The notes beneath the pieces are model-generated. The model did no database searches. It was not told where the DNA came from and worked only from the letters and a program-made list of their open reading frames with translations. A program made the position numbers and the translations under genes. DNA of 19,903 nt from an uncultured Oscillospiraceae bacterium (GTDB taxonomy: Bacteria > Bacillota_A > Clostridia > Oscillospirales > Oscillospiraceae): contig CALXDE010000049.1 of assembly GCA_944386965.1 (NCBI GenBank), forward strand, positions 1 to 19,903, written 5' to 3'. Below, piece by piece: positions 5,742-12,628 of the stretch; positions within the stretch are counted from its first letter, which is position 1, and each line of letters opens with the position of its first letter.

Positions 5742-8441
5742 TTACTGAGGAATGGCCGCCTCCTCGTGGAGGTGGGTGTCACAGAGCATCAGGTAGTACA
5801 TGGCCACGCTGTCCCGCTCGTTGGTCTGCAAAACCTCGGCAAAGTGCTTGCGGGCGGCAAAGTAGCGGCCGGCCTGGTAGTCGTGGACCCCCTGCTCAAA
5901 GGATTTTCTGGTCACCAGATGGAGCTTCTTCTCATAGGGGTCCATCCCATCCAGGAACTCGTAGAGCGTCTCCCGGCCCGTGTCGCCGGCGCCGATCTCC
6001 CGGCAGTTGAAATAGAAGCTCTCCCCGATGCGCTCCACAGCCTGTCGGGTGATGATATAGCGGGTGCCGATCTCATCCATGAGGCTGCCCAGGGCGTAGA
6101 TATCCATAATGGTGTCGGAGATGGCGGTGATGGTCTGGCGCTTCTGGTTGCCCGCCACCCCAACCAGCGTCTCGTCGGCGGAGATGAGCATTTTCAGCTC
6201 CACCGACCGGTCCTCCCGGGCCATCGTCTCCTTCAGGGAGATGGCCGTGTTCAGGGCGTCCCGCACCTGATAGGGGAACAGCGCCAGCATGCCCGAACCG
6301 TCGAAGTGCTCAATGATGCCGTGGTTGATGTCCACCACGTCGAAGATCCGGTCAAAGTTCTCGTTCATCAGGCTGAAATAGGCCTCGCTGTCCAGCCGCT
6401 CCCCGTCCACGCTGAAGCTCACATACAGAAGGCTCATGTCCCGCACGCTCTTGTCCCGGAGCCGCAGGTCTGTGACCTTGGTCTTGCCCATGAGCTGGAA
6501 GAGCTCCCGGGGCGTAAACTTGATGTATTCGTTGTTGAGCAGCACCATGTTGGAGATGTACTGGCTGAGCTTCTCGGTCATCTGGTTGAAGCTCATGCCG
6601 ATATCCGCCAGCTCGTCCCGGGAGGTGATCTTCGCTTGGACGCTCCAGTTGCCGCCGCTGATCTCCCCGATGCACCGGCGCAGCTCCTTGAGCGGCCGGA
6701 ACGAGCCCGCCAGCACCGCCAGCAGCCACAGCAGCAGGATCGCCGCTCCTCCGGCGCCCACGGCGCAGGCGTAGAAAGCGGGGCTGCGCTCCAGCGTTCC
6801 CGCCAGCGCCGACTGCCGCTCCACCCGGGCCTCCATCAGTCCCGCCGTATCCCCGGCGGCATCTTGGATGGGCTGGAAATAGCTGGCGTACGCCACACCG
6901 CCCCGGAAGATCGTCACACTGCCGCCCTCCGCCGCGCAGGCGAGGATGCGCTCCACACTGGCCGCGGGCAGCTCCTGGTTCACAGGCGCCAGATAGCCGG
7001 CCGTATAGAAGGCGTCCCGCTCCCGGGAGGCACAGACGGCGTAACCGCGCTCACCCTCCAGGGTGTAGAGGATCAGGCCCACGTCCTCCCATCCGGAGAC
7101 GTCCGCGGCATATTCCCCGGCGCGCTCCAGCCGCTCCTCCAGTTCCTCCCGCCGGGGGGCGGTATAGCTCCGCAGGCCGGCCAGATCCAGCGCCGTCCCG
7201 TCGAACTGGTAGGCCGCCGCCTTTGCCGCCGCGGCCAGGCCGTTGGTCTGGGCGGTATAGCGCTGCTCTACGAATATCCAGGCAAACCCTCCGGCCAGGA
7301 GGGCCAGCACCAGCACCACCGCCGGCAAAAACCGCAGCAGGATTCTTCCTGTCAGCCGCCAGCGGCGCCCGGCCAGCCACAACAGCCACAGCGCCAAGGC
7401 CATCAGGGCCGCCGCGCCGATGGCGGCAGCAGCCGTCTTGGTCACTTCAAGCGCGCCCCATCCCCTGTGGAGGGGTCCGACCCGGTACATCCGGGCGCCA
7501 AAGCGCACCCAGAAAGGATTTTCTGAATCAATGGACACGGCGCAGAAGTCCCCGTATCCCACGGCACGGGTGCCCCGCACCTGGGCAAAGGAGAGCTCCG
7601 CTCCGCTGTCAATGAAAACCTCCGGACTGTACAGCCGCTCCACGGTGTAGGCCCTCAGGTTCAGCGCGTAAAACACGCCGTTGCTCCGGTCCAGGAAATA
7701 GACCAGGTCCGACTCATCGGCGGACAGCTGCCCCGCCATGCAGGTGTCGCCCACCAGCTGGCTCAAATCCCGTCTCTCACCCTCCGGCGGCCAGGCGTAC
7801 AGTCCGCCGCCTCTGGTGCTGTAGACCAGCGTCCCGTCGGACAGGGCCGCGCAGTCCTCCACTTCCGCCGCCTCATCCCCCAGGTCATAGCTGGCCAGGA
7901 TGGCGGCCGCCTCGTCGCTGTAGGGCTGGGCCTCGATCACGTCGAAGCGGCCCTGGTCACAGCACAGGGCCAGCAGCGTCTCCCCCTGCATCTGGAGCTT
8001 GCGGATATAGGCCTGTGTGCTGTACTGGGAGAGGGTGGTCTTGTCCACCAGCAGCACGCTGTCCTGCTGCACCCCATCCCCGCTCCAGGTCTGGACCTCC
8101 TCAGAGAGGATGATCTCCCGCACCGCGCCGGCCGCGTCCACCTGCCGATCATAGACCTGCGTCACCAGATAGAGGCTGCCGCTGTTGTCGGAGATCATAT
8201 CGAGATAGCGCAGGGCGTCTCCGTCGGCATTCTCCCGGGGCAGTTCCACATCCCACAGCCACCGCCCCTGGGGCGAGGCCTTGGTGAGCACCCCCTCCTC
8301 GGAGAGCAGGTACAGGTTCCCCGTGGGATCAATGGTGCACACGGCCGTGGTGTCCGCCTCCACCCGCTGGTCATGGACGGCGAACAGCGCCCCCGCCAGG
8401 ATGCCTGCCAGCACAATCAAACTGATTCTTATCCATTTCAT
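5742..8441 (-). CDS. Four-TM sensor: propeller-like external domain, HAMP, degenerate class III cyclase domain, TPR-like tail
   Basis: 899 aa. A signal anchor (about 5-22) leads into about 310 extracytoplasmic residues with repeated 'DGTLVYSTRGGGLYAW'-type strands, resembling a beta propeller. TM2 (334-356) and TM3 (367-394) flank a basic cytoplasmic loop. A second external domain (395-554) resembles a Cache-type sensor region. TM4 (555-578) leads into a HAMP domain (about 578-632). Residues about 640-800 align by eye with a class III nucleotide cyclase domain (FTPRELFQLMGKTKV entry; HFDGSGMLALFP; GNQKRQTITAISDTI). Both metal-binding aspartates appear replaced by serine and the transition-state Asn/Arg are not in place, so it is probably a pseudocyclase. 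Residues about 845-890 form a TPR-like helical pair. A role in sensing an envelope state and relaying it to the CIS is inferred from architecture and location. The gene follows the LysM gene after 60 nt. Confidence 0.83.
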   Translation of the reverse strand: MKWIRISLIVLAGILAGALFAVHDQRVEADTTAVCTIDPTGNLYLLSEEGVLTKASPQGRWLWDVELPRENADGDALRYLDMISDNSGSLYLVTQVYDRQVDAAGAVREIILSEEVQTWSGDGVQQDSVLLVDKTTLSQYSTQAYIRKLQMQGETLLALCCDQGRFDVIEAQPYSDEAAAILASYDLGDEAAEVEDCAALSDGTLVYSTRGGGLYAWPPEGERRDLSQLVGDTCMAGQLSADESDLVYFLDRSNGVFYALNLRAYTVERLYSPEVFIDSGAELSFAQVRGTRAVGYGDFCAVSIDSENPFWVRFGARMYRVGPLHRGWGALEVTKTAAAAIGAAALMALALWLLWLAGRRWRLTGRILLRFLPAVVLVLALLAGGFAWIFVEQRYTAQTNGLAAAAKAAAYQFDGTALDLAGLRSYTAPRREELEERLERAGEYAADVSGWEDVGLILYTLEGERGYAVCASRERDAFYTAGYLAPVNQELPAASVERILACAAEGGSVTIFRGGVAYASYFQPIQDAAGDTAGLMEARVERQSALAGTLERSPAFYACAVGAGGAAILLLWLLAVLAGSFRPLKELRRCIGEISGGNWSVQAKITSRDELADIGMSFNQMTEKLSQYISNMVLLNNEYIKFTPRELFQLMGKTKVTDLRLRDKSVRDMSLLYVSFSVDGERLDSEAYFSLMNENFDRIFDVVDINHGIIEHFDGSGMLALFPYQVRDALNTAISLKETMAREDRSVELKMLISADETLVGVAGNQKRQTITAISDTIMDIYALGSLMDEIGTRYIITRQAVERIGESFYFNCREIGAGDTGRETLYEFLDGMDPYEKKLHLVTRKSFEQGVHDYQAGRYFAARKHFAEVLQTNERDSVAMYYLMLCDTHLHEEAAIPQ

Positions 8442-8501
8442 ATCAGACCTTCTCCTACTCAGGCGGACGCCAGCCGCTTGCGCACCCGCCTGCGGACGTC
8501 C

Positions 8502-9632
8502 TCAATTTCCTGTATACTCCGCCAGCTGATCCCGCAGGGGGAGCAGCAGCACACTGCCGGCGTCCAGCGCCTCATCCTCCTCCAGTCCGTTGAAGCTGGC
8601 CACCAGCCCCGCATATCCGGCCGAGCCGTAATGCTCCGCGCAGATGGAGGCCAGGGTATCCCCGGGCTGGACGATATAGTCCTCCGATGTCAGCTCCGCC
8701 CCCTGCTCCGGCAGGCCGGAAAAGATTGTTCCGCCCTCAGACGGTTCCGGCACCGGGTCGGTCAGCTGCATGCCGCCGCCGTCCTCCTCCTGGGAGGCCA
8801 CATAGGTGATGGTGCCGATGTCGCTGATGGGCGTCACCACCTGGGCGTCCCTTGCCGTCAGCTCCATGATGAGATAGACAATCAGGCAGGCAAAGAGCGT
8901 TACAAGCCCCAGCCAGGAGATCTGCGCCAGGCGTGCCTTCTTGCGGGAGACAAACGCCTTGAGCGACTGGACCGGCCCCGTGTCCGCCAATGTCTCCACC
9001 GCATTCTCCAGATCGTTGATAAAGGCGGGCAGGCTTTCATAGAGGCCGGCGGCGCACTTTTTATGGATGCTGCGCAGCACCTTATGGTAGGGGCTCTTGA
9101 GCTCCCTGGCCATCAGGAATTCCATCAGGTCCGCCGTCTCGCTCCAGATGTCGCACGCCGCGCTCTCCACCAAAAACTCCGATCGGAACTGGTAGAGCAG
9201 GCGGACGTTCTCCTCGTCGTCCAGCAGCAGATTCTCCGGCTGCAGCAGGCTGCACACCACCGCGTCCGGCAGATCGCCCGCCGCGCTGCAGATCTGAAAC
9301 AGCGCGGCGATCAGCAGCTTCAGCCGCCTGCCCGCCGCGCCGGGACATCCGGCGCAGACAGCGGAAAGACTGGGCCCCTCGTTGTAGCGGAACACGGCGT
9401 AGAAATCCTGGTGGATGCTGAACAGCTCCAGGAAGTCCGACCGCTCCGGCCGGCGGAGAAAGCTGGCGTACAGGGCGCTGAAAAATCCCCTTGTCTCCTC
9501 GCAGTGGGGCACCCGGTTGACCAGCAGCAGTCCCTCGTGTCCCTCCGCCTTGGCCACCTGGGCTGTCAGATACAGCGTATCGTCAAGGGTTCCCAGATAC
9601 TGATAGCTGGGAATCAAGGTTGTCTCCGGCAT
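8502..9632 (-). CDS. Pseudokinase-like / transmembrane / LysM protein
   Basis: 376 aa. Residues 1 to about 215 resemble a compact protein-kinase-like fold: SLLQPENLLLDDEENVRLLY (128-147) corresponds to the catalytic loop 'HRDLKPENILL...' and following strand, but the HRD aspartate and the DFG motif are missing and no nucleotide-binding lysine is evident. SRKKAR precedes one TM segment at 238-257, so the pseudokinase part should be cytoplasmic. An acidic Pro/Gly linker (about 280-318) leads to a C-terminal LysM domain (about 319-365, YIVQPGDTLASICAEHYGSA), which should bind peptidoglycan outside. The layout (cytosolic pseudokinase, one TM, outer domain) recalls EssB of type VII secretion; this is an architectural analogy, not a homology claim. 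It is the first gene of the envelope module. The LysM may instead play the CIS-adaptor role LysM has in Afp7-type proteins. GGAGG lies 7 nt before the ATG. Confidence 0.78.
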   Translation of the reverse strand: MPETTLIPSYQYLGTLDDTLYLTAQVAKAEGHEGLLLVNRVPHCEETRGFFSALYASFLRRPERSDFLELFSIHQDFYAVFRYNEGPSLSAVCAGCPGAAGRRLKLLIAALFQICSAAGDLPDAVVCSLLQPENLLLDDEENVRLLYQFRSEFLVESAACDIWSETADLMEFLMARELKSPYHKVLRSIHKKCAAGLYESLPAFINDLENAVETLADTGPVQSLKAFVSRKKARLAQISWLGLVTLFACLIVYLIMELTARDAQVVTPISDIGTITYVASQEEDGGGMQLTDPVPEPSEGGTIFSGLPEQGAELTSEDYIVQPGDTLASICAEHYGSAGYAGLVASFNGLEEDEALDAGSVLLLPLRDQLAEYTGN

Positions 9633-9656
9633 CGCCTCACCTCCACTGGGGCCGGT

Positions 9657-9679
9657 CCTTCCCGCCGGAGGCGGAAAGG
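9657..9679 (-). other. Strong intergenic hairpin between the tail-associated gene and the envelope module
   Basis: Ten-base-pair inverted repeat (CCTTTCCGCC / GGCGGGAAGG in the transcript, one G-U pair) with a three-base loop. It lies in the 52-nt gap between the stop at 9685 and the start at 9632. No U run follows, so it is not a standard intrinsic terminator. It stands exactly at the boundary between structural and membrane genes and may act as an mRNA processing or 3'-end protection element. Confidence 0.5.
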
Positions 9680-9684
9680 GGTTC

Positions 9685-11451
9685 TCACAATTTGCTCACA
9701 ACAACATAGGCGCTGGCCTTGTAATTGCCGTACTTGGCGCTCTGGGCGCGGATCTCAAAGACGCCCTCGGTGGGCGGAGCGGTATACAGTCCGTTGCGGT
9801 CAATGCTACCGCCGTTCTTCTCCACCACGCTCCAGTTGACCTCCTGGCTGGCGCTGCCCTCCACCATGGCGGTAAAGCGCACCTGCTGCAGGGGCTCCAG
9901 GTTGGCGGTATTGGGCGTGATAATCACCTGGACCGCGTCGGCCAGCTCCTCCTTCTCCGGCTGCTCCTCCTCGCTCCTCCAGGCCCACCAGCGCAGGCGG
10001 ACGCTCTGCTGGCCGGTCTTTTCCAGGAGCTTGAGCCCCAGCTGGAGCGTTCCCTTCTTCACATTCACCCGGGCGCCCACCGAACAGGCCGGCGCGGCCA
10101 GGGCAAACTCCTCTGCGGTAAAGACCCCGTCGCCAAAGATCAGGTTCTCTCCCCGGCCCGCGCTCTCCGCGTTTTCCACCGCCACCGTCACGCAGAGGTT
10201 CCCGGCGCCCAGGCCGTGGATGAACTCGTGGGAGAAGTAGCTCCTCCCCACCTTGGGAGACACCCCAAGGATCACCGTCTCAACGCCGGAGGCGACCCGG
10301 CGCCCGCCGGCGGATGTCTGGGCGGTCTGTTGCTCCGCCGCCTGGGCGGGCGCCGCCTGTCCCGCCTGGGGACGGCCCCCCTCCTTCTCCAGCCCCTGAA
10401 GCAGATCCAGCAGCTGGGCGCTGGGCAGATACTGGCGGAAGGGATTGCGGACCACTCTCTCGATAAAAAACGCGTTCTGCCCGGAGACAATGTGGAACTT
10501 GGCCAGATAGATGGCCTGGTCCTCCTTGGCCGTCAGCAGCTCGTCGAAGTGGCGGGTATAGTAGGCCTCCAGCACCACCTCCCGCAGGGGGCGGGTGGTG
10601 ACCTCCACGGACTTGGACAGACTCTTCTCCAGCCCCGGCGCCTCCTTGCCGCCCAGGGTCAGGGAAAACTTCTCCGCATCCACTCGGATTTCGGTAAAAT
10701 CATCCCGCACCGGGCCGCAGTCCATGACATACTCCAGGGTCAGGTCCTTGTGGGTGGTGACCTCCGTCTCGGTATACTCCACCTGGACAGACCGCTCCCC
10801 GCCGCTTCCCCTGAACATGTCGCTCTCCAGCTGGAAGGAGAAGCGCACCGGCGCGGACACGTCCCGCTTTTCAAAGAGGACCTTCACCGGGAAGCGGTTG
10901 TCGGTATTGGCGTAGCGGGGAATCTGGAGCGTAATGACAACGCCCCCCTCGTCATAGAGCCTGCACAGGTCGTACAGAACGCTGTCCACCCCCAGCAGGG
11001 CGCGGTTGGGCTCCCGGGTGGTGAGAAACAGCTCGTACCCCTCCCGCACGCGGTTGAACTCCTGGTTGACGCCGCCGCCCTCGCCGGCGCCGGCCACGGA
11101 AAAGGTCCCCTCGCAGTTTTCCTCCTGGTAGGCGATACCCAGGTACACATCGCCGCTCTCCCGGATCTGATCAAAGCCCCGGATGGCGCTGATGCGCTTG
11201 ACGCAGGGGTCCTGGACCACGATCTCCCGGCCCAGATAGTCCAGGGCCATACCGGCCTCCAGGGAGAACGTCTGGTTGTCCACCAGCAGCACGCCCAGTC
11301 CCGCCACCACGCCCGCGCCGTGGAGCATGCGGTTCCCCAGGCGGCGCTTGTCGTTGAAATAGCTCTGCTCGTCCTCAAAATCCCGAACGGTCATCAGTTT
11401 CCCGTAAAAGTAGCGGTTGCGCTCGCCGGCGCTATACTGCAGATTGTTCAT
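9685..11451 (-). CDS. CIS-associated tail protein with RYFYGKLM-type N-terminus and C-terminal Ig-like (Big) domain
   Basis: 588 aa, no signal peptide or TM. The N-terminus has the pattern 'RNRYFYGKLMTVRDFEDEQ', then 'RRLGNRMLHGAGVVAGLGV', a signature I recognise from proteins encoded beside baseplate genes in many CIS and phage-tail-like loci (general form R.RYF.G.LLT..DF..EQ.Y...R..L.NR.LHG.GVV.GL.V). A Pro/Ala/Gln-rich linker (about 357-385) separates a beta-rich middle domain (about 385-490) from a C-terminal Ig-like group-2-type domain (about 503-588: ITPNTANLEPLQQVRFTA, then NWSVVEKNGGSIDRNGLYTA). Ig-like ends are typical of surface-exposed virion or fibre components. It overlaps the gpI-like gene by 20 nt, indicating coupling with baseplate synthesis. 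A peripheral baseplate, fibre-adaptor or anchoring role is likely; which one cannot be decided from sequence. The start at 11451 has GGGAGG 8 nt upstream. Confidence 0.78.
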   Translation of the reverse strand: MNNLQYSAGERNRYFYGKLMTVRDFEDEQSYFNDKRRLGNRMLHGAGVVAGLGVLLVDNQTFSLEAGMALDYLGREIVVQDPCVKRISAIRGFDQIRESGDVYLGIAYQEENCEGTFSVAGAGEGGGVNQEFNRVREGYELFLTTREPNRALLGVDSVLYDLCRLYDEGGVVITLQIPRYANTDNRFPVKVLFEKRDVSAPVRFSFQLESDMFRGSGGERSVQVEYTETEVTTHKDLTLEYVMDCGPVRDDFTEIRVDAEKFSLTLGGKEAPGLEKSLSKSVEVTTRPLREVVLEAYYTRHFDELLTAKEDQAIYLAKFHIVSGQNAFFIERVVRNPFRQYLPSAQLLDLLQGLEKEGGRPQAGQAAPAQAAEQQTAQTSAGGRRVASGVETVILGVSPKVGRSYFSHEFIHGLGAGNLCVTVAVENAESAGRGENLIFGDGVFTAEEFALAAPACSVGARVNVKKGTLQLGLKLLEKTGQQSVRLRWWAWRSEEEQPEKEELADAVQVIITPNTANLEPLQQVRFTAMVEGSASQEVNWSVVEKNGGSIDRNGLYTAPPTEGVFEIRAQSAKYGNYKASAYVVVSKL

Positions 11452-12604
11452 CGCTCGTTCCTCCCGTCACGAATTCGGCCAGATATGGCGCGCTGGGGAC
11501 CGAAGTCCCGTCCAGCACCAGGCCCCTGCTTCTTCCGATCCTGGAATTCATCCCCAGGTAGCAGTGCTGTCCAAGTATGATCTCGTCGTTTACAAACACC
11601 AGATTGCAAATGGCGTCCACCGGTTTGAAGGCTGCTATAATCTTCCACAGCTTGGCGTAGTCGTCCGCATCCCTCTGAGCGCCGGGCATCAGCACGGTGA
11701 CGGTGTACCGGCTCTCCCCGTACAGCCGCCGGAGGGCCGCGGTATCCCGCCGCCAGATCTGACAGGAGGCGGGCTCAAACTGCTCGATGATCCAGGGCGT
11801 CTGCCCGGTGTACAGCTCGATCACCTCTCTCAGCGCCGCCCGGGTCCCCTTGATCCGATAGAGGCGCACCGCGTTTTTCAAAAAGACCCGCAGCCGCTCC
11901 TCGCTCCACAGGTGCCGGTCTGACACCGCCAGACTCTCCGCCAGCCACTGCAGGAACTCCGGCGGGGCCACCGCCGGGTCGCAGCGCACCGGCATCTGAT
12001 CCATGTCGTCCTCCAGATCCACATAGGGGGACTGGAACACGCTGATAAAACGGGCCAGGAAGGAGTTGACGCTGTCCGCGCCCCGGTAGACCTGGGGCAG
12101 GTAATCAATAAACGCGATCCGGGGGAACTCCAGCCGGATGCTCTCCAGGCGCATCTCCTCCCGGTCGTAATTGGCAAAGGTCAGGCAGAACCAGAGGCAG
12201 CGGCCCTTGCACCCGTACAACGTCAGGTCTGTGGGATCGTCATAGACCTGCTGGGCGCAGACGCGGAAAAATTCCTCCCGCCGGGGCGCCGGGGCCGACG
12301 CCAGCCAGTCGTCCAGCCCGGTGTCCTCCTGCCCCTCCGGTCGGAAGGGCGGCGGAACGCCGCTCTCGTCGCTGCAGTAGAGATACAGCCGCAGCTGCGC
12401 ATTGGCGGGGACATGGGATACCAGGCGCAGCCGGTGCCAAACCGTCTCCGGCGTCGTAGTGTCCAGGGCCATGGAGGTGTACGACCCTCTTCCATCCCCC
12501 GCCAGGACCAGTCCGTCCTCCCGGAGCGTCAATCCCTCCATCCACCCCTGGCGCAGCCAGTCCTCACGCTGGTTGTAGAGAAAATGCTTTGTCCCTGAGG
12601 CCAT
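11432..12604 (-). CDS. Phage tail protein I-like baseplate protein
   Basis: 390 aa. The N-terminal ~160 residues are a beta-rich domain (ETVWHRLRLVSHVPANAQL). The core at about 168-285 follows the P2 gpI / tail-protein-I pattern of CIS loci: DYLPQVYRGADSVNSFLARF, then DLEDDMDQMP, PPEFLQWLAESLAV, and LRVFLKNAVRLYRIKGTRAA followed by LREVIELYTG. The final part (about 300-375) contains 'RYTVTVLMPGAQRDADDYAK', typical of the C-terminal region of these proteins. gpI-like proteins sit at the periphery of the baseplate and connect wedge proteins to fibres. The TAAGGAGGTGA ribosome binding site, 24 nt after the preceding stop, is close to consensus. No catalytic role is expected. Confidence 0.88.
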   Translation of the reverse strand: MASGTKHFLYNQREDWLRQGWMEGLTLREDGLVLAGDGRGSYTSMALDTTTPETVWHRLRLVSHVPANAQLRLYLYCSDESGVPPPFRPEGQEDTGLDDWLASAPAPRREEFFRVCAQQVYDDPTDLTLYGCKGRCLWFCLTFANYDREEMRLESIRLEFPRIAFIDYLPQVYRGADSVNSFLARFISVFQSPYVDLEDDMDQMPVRCDPAVAPPEFLQWLAESLAVSDRHLWSEERLRVFLKNAVRLYRIKGTRAALREVIELYTGQTPWIIEQFEPASCQIWRRDTAALRRLYGESRYTVTVLMPGAQRDADDYAKLWKIIAAFKPVDAICNLVFVNDEIILGQHCYLGMNSRIGRSRGLVLDGTSVPSAPYLAEFVTGGTSDEQSAV

Positions 12605-12628
12605 TGCCTCACCTCCTTACAAAAGCGG

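Noticed and set aside
5742..8441. Active adenylate or guanylate cyclase
   Set aside because: Key metal-binding and transition-state residues appear substituted, so the domain is called cyclase-like only.
3106..9632. Type VI secretion membrane complex
   Set aside because: None of the four membrane/secreted proteins resembles TssJ, TssL or TssM, and the envelope appears to be that of a Gram-positive cell.
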